Assembly (NCBI RefSeq): GCF_900111805.1
Contig: NZ_FOJN01000004.1
Location: 1 to 64,000 of the forward strand
Direction of reading: 5' to 3'
From: Rhodococcoides kroppenstedtii
Lineage (GTDB): Bacteria; Actinomycetota; Actinomycetes; Mycobacteriales; Mycobacteriaceae
Length of the DNA stretch: 64,000 nt
This document shows, one piece after another, positions 53,049 through 61,024 of this stretch; positions within the stretch are counted from its first letter, which is position 1; every line of letters begins with the position of its first letter. The notes beneath the pieces were generated by a model. It saw only the letters and a program-made list of their open reading frames with translations. It was not told the origin of the DNA and did no database searches. The translations under genes and the position numbers were made by a program.

Positions 53049-53504
53049 TCAGGACGAACCGGGCTCGGGGTCGCTCAGCGCATCGACCATGGCGCGCAGC
53101 ATCCGGCGGGCCTCGTCGACGTCGTCCAGGCCGCTCAGCATCCGCTGCTCCACCTCGCGTACGGCAGCGCTGGCGCGGGCCAGTTTCGCGGCGCCGGCGG
53201 GAGTCAGACGGGCGGGCAGGACCTTGCCGACGGCGGCCTGGTCGGGACGGACGACCTCGCCGTCCGCCTCCATCGTGCGCAGCAGGACGTTCATCGACTG
53301 CCGCGTCACGAAGGCGCCGCGGGCGAGCTCGGAGTTCGAGAGTCCCGGTCGCTGCGACAGCAGCTCGAGGCACGAGTACCGCGTCACGGTGAGCTCGAGC
53401 GGCCGCAGCACCTCCTCCATCGCGAGCCGCAGCGCGGTCGCGGCCTCCTTGAGCAGATACCCCACCGACACCTCGAGGTCGATCCCGTCGCGGCCTTGAC
53501 TCAT
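53049..53504 (-). CDS. MarR family transcriptional regulator
   Basis: A 151-residue winged-helix repressor. The recognition helix region is NSELARGAFVTRQSMNVLLRTMEADG, followed by a charged wing (VVRPDQAAVGKVLPARLTPAG). It starts at an ATG whose first base lies inside the first of two operators. It is divergent from the small VOC gene, with 63 bp between starts, so autoregulation and control of the VOC gene are likely. The inducing ligand is unknown. Confidence 0.92.
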   Translation of the reverse strand: MSQGRDGIDLEVSVGYLLKEAATALRLAMEEVLRPLELTVTRYSCLELLSQRPGLSNSELARGAFVTRQSMNVLLRTMEADGEVVRPDQAAVGKVLPARLTPAGAAKLARASAAVREVEQRMLSGLDDVDEARRMLRAMVDALSDPEPGSS

Positions 53505-53519
53505 GTCAGGATTCTGACA
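53504..53519. promoter_or_regulatory. MarR operator 1 (TGTCAG-N4-CTGACA)
   Basis: TGTCAGGATTCTGACA is a perfect inverted repeat that overlaps the first base of the marR start codon. A matching site lies 26 bp away. Confidence 0.75.
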
Positions 53520-53529
53520 TAGTTGTCCG

Positions 53530-53545
53530 TGTCAGATAACTGACA
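53530..53545. promoter_or_regulatory. MarR operator 2 (TGTCAG-N4-CTGACA)
   Basis: TGTCAGATAACTGACA repeats the same arms, extending to GTGTCAG/CTGACAC. Its centre is 26 bp from operator 1. It lies 22 bp before the VOC start. Confidence 0.75.
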
Positions 53546-53567
53546 CAGCGATGCAGAGGAGCACACC

Positions 53568-53933
53568 ATGACGGTCACCGGTCTCGATTTCGTTTCCCTG
53601 CAGGTCCGCGATCTCGCGGCCTCGCAGGCGTTCTACGAGCGGTGGTTCGGGCTGCAGCCGTCACCGGGCGGCCCGCCCCATGCGGTCGTGTTCACCACCA
53701 CCCCGATTGCCTTCGCCCTCCGGGAGCTGGTCCCCGGCACCGACCTCGATGCCGCGAAACCCGGACTCGGAGTGGCACTGTGGTTCCACGCCGACGACGT
53801 CCAGGCCATCCACGACGGACTGGCGGCCGACGGCGCCACCATCGTCACCGCCCCGTTCGACGGTCCCTTCGGGCGTACGTTCACCGTCGCCGATCCGGAC
53901 GGTTATCACCTCACGCTTCACGACCGGGCCTGA
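53568..53933 (+). CDS. VOC family protein (glyoxalase/bleomycin-resistance type)
   Basis: A 121-residue single-module VOC protein, which would dimerise to form its site. The N-terminal strand VTGLDFVSLQVRDLAASQAFYERWFGLQPS and the C-terminal DPDGYHLTLHDRA are typical. The usual first metal His is replaced by Phe/Val, and possible ligands are reduced to His87 (LWFHADDV), Tyr113 and His114. It may therefore bind a ligand without a metal. The ATG follows AGAGGAG. It is controlled in all likelihood by the divergent MarR protein through two palindromes. Confidence 0.88.
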   Translation: MTVTGLDFVSLQVRDLAASQAFYERWFGLQPSPGGPPHAVVFTTTPIAFALRELVPGTDLDAAKPGLGVALWFHADDVQAIHDGLAADGATIVTAPFDGPFGRTFTVADPDGYHLTLHDRA

Positions 53934-53950
53934 CGCCGAGTCGGGGCGGG

Positions 53951-54018
53951 CGTGGGTGCCCGCAGGTCGTCCGTCCGGACGGGATCCCGTCGGTCCGGCC
54001 GAGTTGCGGGCCCTCACG
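53951..54018. repeat. 68-bp imperfect palindrome centred on GGGATCCC
   Basis: Arms of 34 bases pair at about 25 positions, with CGTG and GCCCGCA conserved at the outside and GACGGGATCCCGTC in the centre. It lies 17 bp after the VOC stop and resembles the centre of the elements at 31464 and 50945. Confidence 0.6.
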
Positions 54019-54020
54019 CC

Positions 54021-54096
54021 CGCGAGTTCTCCCACACGATCCGTCGAGGAACCGCGGATCCGCGGGGTTTCGCCCGATTCCGTGGCAGAACTCGCG
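54021..54096. repeat. 76-bp imperfect palindrome centred on CCGCGGATCCGCGG
   Basis: CGCGAGTTCT (54021-54030) and AGAACTCGCG (54087-54096) are perfect outer arms, and the 14-bp centre (54052-54065) is also perfect. The two share one symmetry axis. It follows directly after the 68-bp palindrome and precedes the maltokinase start by 55 bp. Confidence 0.65.
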
Positions 54097-54150
54097 CCCG
54101 CGGTCGAGGCTCGGGGTGCACGGGCCGGAATTTCCGGGTACAGGTTGGCC

Positions 54151-55605
54151 ATGTCTTCCTCGACGCCGTCCGCGCCGGAACCGTCCACCCCGGCCGAGTC
54201 CGCGATCCCGGAGCCCGAGGCCACTGCTCCGGCGTCCCCCACGGACGCCGAGCTCACGGCCGCCCTGGGTTCCTGGCTCCCCGAGCAACGGTGGTTCTCG
54301 GCCAAGGGCCACACCGTGACCGGCGTGGACGTCCTCACCCGTGAAACGCTCGCGACGACGGTTGACCTCACCCTGGTGCACCTGCTGGTGGAGGTGCATC
54401 TCGAGGGCGCCGACAGTCAGGTGTTCCAGGTCCCGGTGGGGGTCCGCGCCGAGGTCGACGAGGACCTCGAGCCCGCGGTTCTGTTGCGCACGGACGGTGC
54501 GGGCGGGCAGGGCGGAGCCCGGTCGGGATGCGTGGTCTACGACGGCCTGCGGGATCCGTCCGTGATCGGTCTGCTGTCCGACCTCCTCGCGACGGGCGGC
54601 ACCGGCGACGTGCGGTTCCTCGCGGTGCCCGGTGCGGATCTGCCGACGGGTCTGTCCGGCCGCGTGCTGGGCGCCGAGCAGTCCAACACGTCGGTCGTCG
54701 TGGGAGATCGATTCCTGCTCAAGCTGTTCCGCCGCGTGGCGGTCGGCGTCAACCCGGACGTCGAGTTGCATCAGGCGCTGGGCCGGGCCGAGAGCGCGCA
54801 CGTCGCGACACTGCGGGGGTGGATCGAAGCCGACGTGCGACACGACGAGACGACCCTCGGCATGATGCAGGACTTCGTCGCCGGGGCGTCCGAGGGCTGG
54901 ACCGCCGCACTGGAGGCGGTGGACGCCGTGCTGGCCGCCGGCGATCTCGGCGCCGGGGACTTCACCGGGGAGGCGCGCTCGCTGGGGGGTGCGGTCGCCT
55001 CGGTGCACCGTGACCTGGCCCGAGTTCTCGGCACCTCGATCGCACCCGCGGCCGAGACCACGGCCGCCATCTCTGCCCGGGTCGAGTCCGCGCTGCCCGT
55101 CGTGGAGGGACTCGACGCCGCACTGCCCCGCGTCCGGGCGTTGATCGAGGCCGCGGGAGAGACCGCCGTGGACACCCAGCGCATTCACGGTGATCTGCAC
55201 CTGGGGCAGGTGCTGCGGACGCCGGACCTGTGGGTACTGATCGACTTCGAGGGCGAGCCGTCGCGCAGCGTCGACGAGCGTCGCACGCCCGACAGTCCGC
55301 TCCGTGACGTCGCCGGCATGGTTCGGTCCGTGGACTACGCCGCCATGAGCCGCGTGGTCGACCTCCCCGACGACGCCGAACGAGTGGCGGCCGAGCGACT
55401 CGCGCGCGAGTGGGTCGACCGGACGGTGACCGCGTTCCTCGACGGATACGCGGAGGAAGCGGGGCGTGATCCGCGCGAGAACCTCGCGCTGCTCCGCGCG
55501 TACGAGCTGGACAAGGCCGTGTACGAAGCGGTGTACGAGGCCCGGAACCGACCGGGATGGCTGAGCATCCCGATGCACGCGATCGAGCGGCTCGCCGACG
55601 GGTGA
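54151..55605 (+). CDS. mak: Maltokinase
   Basis: A 484-residue kinase with the aminoglycoside-phosphotransferase fold that makes maltose 1-phosphate for GlgE-type alpha-glucan synthesis. The N-terminal cap (about 35-150, LGSWLPEQRWFSAKG) is typical of Mak. Catalytic HGDLHLGQVL and metal-binding LIDFEGEP lie in the C-terminal lobe, and RDVAGMVRSVDYAA follows. The first 32 residues are a Ser/Pro/Glu/Ala-rich tail. treS and glgE are not in this window, so Mak stands apart from its pathway here. The ATG at 54151 is far inside a longer open frame; the tail and the palindromes upstream support it. Confidence 0.9.
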   Translation: MSSSTPSAPEPSTPAESAIPEPEATAPASPTDAELTAALGSWLPEQRWFSAKGHTVTGVDVLTRETLATTVDLTLVHLLVEVHLEGADSQVFQVPVGVRAEVDEDLEPAVLLRTDGAGGQGGARSGCVVYDGLRDPSVIGLLSDLLATGGTGDVRFLAVPGADLPTGLSGRVLGAEQSNTSVVVGDRFLLKLFRRVAVGVNPDVELHQALGRAESAHVATLRGWIEADVRHDETTLGMMQDFVAGASEGWTAALEAVDAVLAAGDLGAGDFTGEARSLGGAVASVHRDLARVLGTSIAPAAETTAAISARVESALPVVEGLDAALPRVRALIEAAGETAVDTQRIHGDLHLGQVLRTPDLWVLIDFEGEPSRSVDERRTPDSPLRDVAGMVRSVDYAAMSRVVDLPDDAERVAAERLAREWVDRTVTAFLDGYAEEAGRDPRENLALLRAYELDKAVYEAVYEARNRPGWLSIPMHAIERLADG

Positions 55606-56375
55606 CCGAGCCCCGCGATCACGGCCACGACCGACTCACGGCGCAGTTGCGCCGGGCGGGTTGTGTCTTCGCCGAGGACGAGGCGCGGCTGCTGCGGACC
55701 GAGGCGCCGGACGACGACGTGCTGCGGACCTGGGTGCGTCGCCGAGTGGCGGGCGAGCCGCTCGAGACGATCGTCGGCTGGGCGGAGTTCAGCGGCCACC
55801 GTGTCGTGGTCGAACCGGGGGTGTTCGTCCCCCGACGTCGCACCGAGGCGCTGGTCGACGTGGCCCGCGAACTGGTGAGGCCCGGCGCCGTGGTGGTCGA
55901 CCTGTGTTGTGGGTCCGGCGCGATCGGGCGCGCGATGGCCGACGTCGCGACGGTCTACGCCGCGGACGTCGACCCCGCTGCCGTCGCGTGCGCTCGCCGG
56001 AACCTGCCGCCGGACAGGGTGTTCCACGGCGATCTGTTCGACGCTCTGCCCGCCGCGCTGCGCGGCCGCGTCGACGTCGTCTGCGCCAACACCCCCTACG
56101 TGCCGACGGCGGCGGTGGCGTCGATGCCGCGGGAGGCGCGCGAGAGCGAACCGCGCGTCACCCTCGACGGAGGACCGGACGGACTCGATCTCCAACGCCG
56201 CGTCGCCGGCGAGGTGACCCGGTGGTTGACGCCCACCGGGTCACTCCTCGTCGAGACCTCCGCCGCGCAGGCCGACGCCGCGGCGGCGATCATGCAGGCG
56301 TCCGGTCTCCGTCCGCGGATCCACCACGACGGCGAGCGGGACGCCACCGTGGTGATCGGCTCGGCTCAGGGCTGA
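55602..56375 (+). CDS. PrmC/HemK-like protein N5-glutamine methyltransferase
   Basis: A 257-residue SAM-dependent methyltransferase. The SAM site is VVDLCCGSGAIGRAMA. The substrate motif is CANTPYVP, a variant of the NPPY motif of PrmC enzymes, which methylate a Gln in release factors. VGWAEFSGHRVVVEPGVFVPRRRTEALV in the N-terminal part is the PrmC-type lead-in. As the canonical PrmC has NPPY and lies beside prfA, this is more likely a paralogue with another target. The GTG overlaps the mak stop by 4 bp, so the two are translationally coupled. Confidence 0.88.
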   Translation: MTEPRDHGHDRLTAQLRRAGCVFAEDEARLLRTEAPDDDVLRTWVRRRVAGEPLETIVGWAEFSGHRVVVEPGVFVPRRRTEALVDVARELVRPGAVVVDLCCGSGAIGRAMADVATVYAADVDPAAVACARRNLPPDRVFHGDLFDALPAALRGRVDVVCANTPYVPTAAVASMPREARESEPRVTLDGGPDGLDLQRRVAGEVTRWLTPTGSLLVETSAAQADAAAAIMQASGLRPRIHHDGERDATVVIGSAQG

Positions 56376-57295
56376 CCGAACCGTCCTGCCTGGAAGTCCT
56401 CGAACGCCTGCAACACTTCGGCTTTCGTGTTCATCACGAACGGCCCGGCCATGGCGATGGGCTGACGGATCGGCTCTCCGCCGAGGAGGAAGACCTCGAG
56501 CGGCTCGGGACCGTCGGACGCGGCGACCGTGAGGGTGTCCCCGGACCCGAAGACGGTGGTCTGGCCCATGCGGACCGGCCGACGCTCCTCGCCGACGGTG
56601 CCGGCCCCGGCCAGCACGTAGGCGATCGCGTTGTAGCGAGGATTCCACGGCACCCTCACCGACGCACCCGGAGCAACGGTGATGTGAGACAACGTGATCG
56701 GAGTGTGCGTGGAGCCCGGCCCGGCGTGCCCGTCGATCTCGCCGGCGATGACCCGGATCAGCGCGCCGCCGTCGGAGCTGGACAGGAGCGCGACCTGACC
56801 GCCCGTGATGTCCTGGTAGCGCGGAGATGCCATCTTGTTCTCCCGCGGGAGGTTGACCCACAGCTGAACTCCGTGGAAGAGCCCACCGGACATCACGAGG
56901 TGTTCCGGCGGGGCCTCGATGTGCAGGATGCCGCTGCCGGCCGTCATCCACTGCGTGTCGCCGCCGGTGATGGAACCGCCGCCACCGTGCGAGTCCTGGT
57001 GGTCCATGATCCCGTCGATCATGTAGGTGACGGTCTCGAAGCCGCGGTGCGGGTGCCACGGGGTGCCCTTCGGCTCACCGGGGGCGTAGTTCACCTCGCC
57101 CATCTGGTCCATGTGGATGAACGGATCGAGGCGAGCCATGTCGATCCCGGCGAAGGCCCGGCGCACCGGGAATCCCTCGCCCTCGTAGCCGGTCGGGGCG
57201 GTGGTCACGGTGCGAATCGGGCGGGAGACGGCGTCCGGGCCGGGTGTGTCGAGGCGGGGGAGGGCGAGGACGTTGTCGACGGTCACGGCGGGCAT
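56366..57295 (-). CDS. Pirin family protein
   Basis: A 309-residue bicupin. The metal site of the N-terminal cupin is readable as HPHRGFETVTY (two His) and TAGSGILHIE (His and Glu). The C-terminal cupin ends with LGGEPIRQPIAMAGPFVMNT, the pirin signature. Bacterial pirins have quercetinase activity or bind metabolic enzymes. GGAGG precedes the ATG at 57295. The upstream region has a 12-bp palindrome (57332-57343). It is convergent with the methyltransferase gene, overlapping it by 10 bp. Confidence 0.94.
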   Translation of the reverse strand: MPAVTVDNVLALPRLDTPGPDAVSRPIRTVTTAPTGYEGEGFPVRRAFAGIDMARLDPFIHMDQMGEVNYAPGEPKGTPWHPHRGFETVTYMIDGIMDHQDSHGGGGSITGGDTQWMTAGSGILHIEAPPEHLVMSGGLFHGVQLWVNLPRENKMASPRYQDITGGQVALLSSSDGGALIRVIAGEIDGHAGPGSTHTPITLSHITVAPGASVRVPWNPRYNAIAYVLAGAGTVGEERRPVRMGQTTVFGSGDTLTVAASDGPEPLEVFLLGGEPIRQPIAMAGPFVMNTKAEVLQAFEDFQAGRFGQP

Positions 57296-57331
57296 GGGGT
57301 TCCTCCTGGGTTCCGATGATCCGTCATATGA

Positions 57332-57343
57332 TTGACGAGTCAA
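57332..57343. promoter_or_regulatory. Palindrome TTGAC-GA-GTCAA upstream of the pirin gene
   Basis: The 12-bp inverted repeat lies 37 bp before the pirin start in an AT-richer stretch (TCATATGATTGACG and ACTATATACC flank it), which suggests a promoter with an operator. The rest of the 197-bp gap up to 57492 has no further clear signal except AGGAGG at 57482 for the next gene. Confidence 0.45.
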
Positions 57344-57492
57344 CTATATACCGCTGAACCCGGTCGCAATCGGGATTGTTCCTTCCCGAAACGCCCGGGC
57401 ACGGTCACAATGAGATGACGATCGAGGTGTGATCGGCCCAGTGATGGGAAATCCTCGACGGTCGGGGAAGAGCAGGAACGCAGGAGGTCGCC

Positions 57493-57849
57493 ATGACTAC
57501 CGTCACCGAACAGTCCGTCGCGTCGAACGTCGACGCGGATCCGATCGTCGCGCCCGAGGCCGACGACGACGCCACGCAGGTCTCGGAGAACGGGGACGAC
57601 GTCGGCGAGGCCGGGTTGCGCGTCGGCGCTCGCGTTCGTGCGACGTCGGCTGTCTCCGACTCCGGTGACGAGACCGACACGCCGTCCGACGCCGTACTCG
57701 GCACCGTGGTCGACGATTACGCAGGGACGTTGACCGGCGACACCGGCGGCCGCACCTGGGCCGTCCCGCACCGCTGGGCCGTGGCCCTCGACGACGGGCG
57801 ACTGGTGTTCCGGGACGACGCCGACCTCGAGGTCGTCGACAGCGAGTAG
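57493..57849 (+). CDS. Small acidic protein of unknown function
   Basis: A 118-residue product with a perfect AGGAGG five bases before its ATG. The first 45 residues are acidic and probably disordered. Residues 40-115 look like a small beta barrel (LRVGARVRATSAV, AVLGTVVDDYAG, WAVPHRWAVALDDGRLVFRDDADLEVV), reminiscent of SH3-like or KOW-type folds. There is no signal or membrane segment. No family is recognised. It is convergent with the prenyltransferase gene, with a 26-bp tandem repeat between them. Confidence 0.78.
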   Translation: MTTVTEQSVASNVDADPIVAPEADDDATQVSENGDDVGEAGLRVGARVRATSAVSDSGDETDTPSDAVLGTVVDDYAGTLTGDTGGRTWAVPHRWAVALDDGRLVFRDDADLEVVDSE

Positions 57850-57852
57850 CCC

Positions 57853-57930
57853 GCTCGGGCGGTGACGAGCACCGCTGCGCTCGGGCGGTGACGAGCACCG
57901 CTGCGCTCAGCCGGTGACGAGCACCGCGAC
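57853..57930. repeat. 26-bp tandem repeat covering the 3' end of the UbiA-type gene
   Basis: Units are 57853-57878, 57879-57904 and 57905-57930. On the minus strand the gene-proximal unit encodes Val-Leu-Val-Thr-Gly-stop. The two downstream units repeat that sequence with TGA changed to CGA. Confidence 0.85.
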
Positions 57931-58710
57931 GTCCAGCGCGGCGATCGCGATGGCCGCCTGGAACGGGCGTCGGCCCGTCCCCGTCAGCGCGACGATCGCG
58001 CACACACCCACCGCGGCGAGGAACGCCAGGCCGATCGCATCGAACCCGCGCGCCCCCCACACCCCGACGATCGACGCGACCGAGAGCACGAGGGCGGCCG
58101 TCGGCGCCACCGCGGCGGGAGGCAGTCGATGCGCGAAGCCGACGACGCCCGTCGCCCGATCGTCGGCCAGGTCGGGTGCCACGTTCACCAGGTGTGCGCC
58201 GAACCCCAGCATCGCTCCCACGGCGATCATCCAGGCCGGCGGGAGCGCGTCGTCGATCGCGAGGGACACCACGGCCGGCAGGGCGCCGAACGCCACCGTG
58301 TAGGGCAGCCAGGACAGCACCGTCGATTTCACCCCGGCGTTGTACGCGAACGCCGCCCCCACCCCGAGCGCGAGGTGCAGCACCCCGGGCAGCAGACCCA
58401 GAAGCAGGGACGCCACCGCGCAGACGATCAGAGACAGTGCGATCGCACGCCGAACGGCGTTGCGCGTCACCGTGCCTCGTGCCAGCGGCTTGTCCGCGCG
58501 TCCGACGGCGTGGTCCCGGTCGGCGTCGAGAAGGTCGTTGGTCCACCCGGTCAGCAGTTGCCCACTGGCGACGGCCACGACGAGGGTGACCAGCTGCAGG
58601 GGCGACGCGCCGAGCCGCGCGGCCAGCGCGGCGGCGATGGAGGTGACCGCCACCGCCGGGCCGGGATGGGAGGCGATCAGGAGCGACTGCGCGCGAGACG
58701 GTTCGCTCAT
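57907..58710 (-). CDS. UbiA family prenyltransferase
   Basis: A 267-residue integral membrane protein with eight to nine helices. The first aspartate-rich motif is NDLLDADRD (about 58-66) and the second is DLADDRATG (about 176-184), the two Mg-diphosphate sites of UbiA enzymes. The length is somewhat short, and the family includes enzymes for menaquinone, heme O and decaprenyl-arabinose precursors, so the acceptor is not determined. The ATG at 58710 is 15 bp after the ndh stop, so it is probably in the same transcript as ndh. A quinone-related role would fit that pairing. Confidence 0.88.
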   Translation of the reverse strand: MSEPSRAQSLLIASHPGPAVAVTSIAAALAARLGASPLQLVTLVVAVASGQLLTGWTNDLLDADRDHAVGRADKPLARGTVTRNAVRRAIALSLIVCAVASLLLGLLPGVLHLALGVGAAFAYNAGVKSTVLSWLPYTVAFGALPAVVSLAIDDALPPAWMIAVGAMLGFGAHLVNVAPDLADDRATGVVGFAHRLPPAAVAPTAALVLSVASIVGVWGARGFDAIGLAFLAAVGVCAIVALTGTGRRPFQAAIAIAALDVAVLVTG

Positions 58711-58725
58711 GAACCCAGCCTAGAG

Positions 58726-60111
58726 TCAGCCGGCGAGCTGCTCCGGCCGCACGGGGGTCTCGCGCGCTGCGCGGGCGTCCTCGAGCGACACCAGGCGCCC
58801 GAGTGCCAGCCGCGCTTCCGTCTGCTGGTGGGTGACGGTGAGCTGAGTCCTGGTGCGGCCGAGGAACGTCCACGCCCAGTTGCACACCGTGGTCAGGCGG
58901 CTCTTGAACCCGACGACGTACGCCACGTGGACCACCAGCCACATCAGCCAGGCGAGGAACCCCGTGATCTTCACCGGGCCCACTTGGGCGACGGCGGAGA
59001 AGCGCGACACCGTCGCCATGCTGCCCTTGTCGCGGTAGCGGAAGGGACGGCGTTCGGGAACGGGACGTCCCTCGGCCGCGGCCTTCACCTCGTCCGCGAT
59101 GACGCGTGCGGCGTAGCGGCCGCCCTGGATCGCCACCTGCGCGACACCCGGCAGACCGTCGAGCGCCATCATGTCGCCGACGACGAACACGTTCGGCAGT
59201 CCCGGCACGGTCAGGTCCGGGTTCACCAGAACCCTTCCGGCACGGTCGATCTCGGCATCGGACTTCGACGCCAGCATCGCGCCGAGCGGGCTGGCCGAGA
59301 CGCCGGCGGACCAGACCTTGGTGGCCGCCTCGATGCGGTGCTCGGTGCCGTCGGCGGCACGGACCACCAGGCCGTCGGTATCCACATCGGTGACCGCGGC
59401 GTTCAGGGTGACCTCGACCCCGAGGGACTCGAGGCGGCGGCGCGCGTGCTCGCCCAGGGAATCCGCGAACGGCGGCAGCACCTTCGGTGCGGCATCGAGC
59501 AGCACGATCCGGGCGTCCCGGGGGTCGATCGTGCGGAACGTGCCGGCGAGGGTCCGCTTGGACAGCTCGGCGATCTGGCCGGCCATCTCCACGCCCGTCG
59601 GCCCCGCACCGACGACGACGAAGGTCAACAGGCGGGCCCGCTCGGCGGGGTCGGTGGCGAGCTCGGCGGCGTCGAACGCGTTCATGATGCGGCCGCGGAG
59701 CTCGAGGGCGTCGTCGAGGGTCTTCATGCCGGGCGCGAACTCGGCGAACCGGTCGTTGCCGAAGTACGACTGGCCGGCGCCGGCGGCGACGATCACGCTG
59801 TCGTACGGCGTCACGGTGACGCGGCCGCGGTGCACCGACGTCACGGTGCGGGTGTCCGGGTCGATGTCGGTGACGTCTCCGATGAGCACGTTCGCGTTGC
59901 GCTGGTCGCGGAGCACGATGCGTGTCGACGGCGCGATCTCGCCCTCGGACAGGATCCCGGTGGCCACCTGGTACAACAGCGGCTGGAACAGATGGTGGGC
60001 GGTGCGCGCGACCAGGGTGACCTCCACGTCGCTGCGGCGCAGGGCCTTGGTGGCGAAGAGGCCACCGAAGCCGGAACCGACGACCACGACGCGATGGGGG
60101 GCTGCGTTCAC
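58726..60111 (-). CDS. ndh: Type II NADH dehydrogenase (NDH-2)
   Basis: A 461-residue FAD enzyme that passes electrons from NADH to menaquinone without proton pumping. The FAD site is VVVVGSGFGGLFATKAL, the NADH site VVVGAGPTGVEMAG and the second FAD contact VFVVGDMMALDG. The C-terminal amphipathic and hydrophobic region (ITGFLAWLMWLVVHVAYVVGF) anchors it to the membrane. The length equals mycobacterial Ndh. Of two GTG candidates (60123, 60111) the second is chosen, since GGAAAGG overlaps the first. It is followed by the UbiA gene on the same strand. Confidence 0.93.
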   Translation of the reverse strand: MNAAPHRVVVVGSGFGGLFATKALRRSDVEVTLVARTAHHLFQPLLYQVATGILSEGEIAPSTRIVLRDQRNANVLIGDVTDIDPDTRTVTSVHRGRVTVTPYDSVIVAAGAGQSYFGNDRFAEFAPGMKTLDDALELRGRIMNAFDAAELATDPAERARLLTFVVVGAGPTGVEMAGQIAELSKRTLAGTFRTIDPRDARIVLLDAAPKVLPPFADSLGEHARRRLESLGVEVTLNAAVTDVDTDGLVVRAADGTEHRIEAATKVWSAGVSASPLGAMLASKSDAEIDRAGRVLVNPDLTVPGLPNVFVVGDMMALDGLPGVAQVAIQGGRYAARVIADEVKAAAEGRPVPERRPFRYRDKGSMATVSRFSAVAQVGPVKITGFLAWLMWLVVHVAYVVGFKSRLTTVCNWAWTFLGRTRTQLTVTHQQTEARLALGRLVSLEDARAARETPVRPEQLAG

Positions 60112-60223
60112 GGGTGCACACACCTTTCCATGTCCGAACAAAGACGGGGTCTCCGCCTGTGACCCAGACCATACACGGCTCGCTCGAAATGTCAGAACAA
60201 ATCGCAGAACCAGCGACGACGCA

Positions 60224-60229
60224 TAGGAT
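60224..60229 (+). promoter_or_regulatory. -10 box (TAGGAT) of the PlsC-like gene
   Basis: TAGGAT ends six bases before the ATG at 60236, and no ribosome binding site is present between them. This is consistent with a leaderless transcript. Confidence 0.45.
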
Positions 60230-60235
60230 TCGGAC

Positions 60236-61015
60236 ATGGATCGCCCCGTGGTCGCGCTGGAGAATGCCGACGCCGTCTACGACTACTACCTTTCTCACCA
60301 GCAGAATCGGCGCGTGGCGCGCCTGGCCTACGGGGCTCTCGCCGGCCGCTTCCGACCGCGGGTGCACTACGGAGTGGGTGCCCGCGAGCGGCTGCGCAGC
60401 CTGATCTACGACGACAGCCGATTGATCGTTGCGGTCAACCACGTGAGCGACACCGATCCGTACACCGTGGCCGCGGCGGCCTGGTCGAGCGCGTTGCGAC
60501 CGGTGATCGGCCGCACTCGCGTCCTCGCGAAGGACGAGCTGTTCGTCGAGACCGAGCCGGGGCGCACACGTGGTCGGGCGATTGCCGAGCGGACGTCGCA
60601 GCGCCGTCGCATCGACATGATGGGCGGCATTCCGGTGTTCCGTGGCAAGGACCACGGTCTGCGTGCCGCGGCGCGCGCCGGGAATCTCATGATGGACGTC
60701 TGCGCCGAGCGCCTCCGGCGCGGCGACGACCTCGCGCTGTTCCCCGAGGGCACGTGCAACGAGGGTGACCCGACGGTGCTGCAGCACGTCGGCAGCGGCA
60801 TCGGCCACATCGTCGCGCGCGCCCGGGCGAAGGGCGTCGACCCCACCCTGGTGGTGATGGGCCTGCACTACGGTCCGCCGCCCGGCCGCTACCGCGGTGC
60901 GAGCGTGCACATCGACGTGCCGGACCTGACGCTGCCGGAGAAGCCGATCACCATCGCGCGCACCGTCGCCGAGTACCTCCAGGTCGCCGTCGAACTCTCG
61001 GTGAGCGAGTACTGA
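60236..61015 (+). CDS. PlsC-like 1-acyl-sn-glycerol-3-phosphate acyltransferase family protein
   Basis: A 259-residue acyltransferase. The HX4D motif is NHVSDTD (His69, Asp74) and the phosphate-binding motif is LFPEGT, with GGIPVFRGKDHG between them as in the family. There is no clear transmembrane segment, so peripheral association is expected. The acyl acceptor is unknown; it could serve phospholipid or storage-lipid synthesis. It is divergent from ndh. Confidence 0.9.
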   Translation: MDRPVVALENADAVYDYYLSHQQNRRVARLAYGALAGRFRPRVHYGVGARERLRSLIYDDSRLIVAVNHVSDTDPYTVAAAAWSSALRPVIGRTRVLAKDELFVETEPGRTRGRAIAERTSQRRRIDMMGGIPVFRGKDHGLRAAARAGNLMMDVCAERLRRGDDLALFPEGTCNEGDPTVLQHVGSGIGHIVARARAKGVDPTLVVMGLHYGPPPGRYRGASVHIDVPDLTLPEKPITIARTVAEYLQVAVELSVSEY

Positions 61016-61024
61016 CGAGCCGGC

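Noticed and set aside
57503-60910. A 1135-codon minus-strand open frame across several genes
   Set aside because: It crosses the ndh and UbiA genes out of frame, is extremely Arg-rich and contains no family motif, while the in-frame genes have complete active sites.
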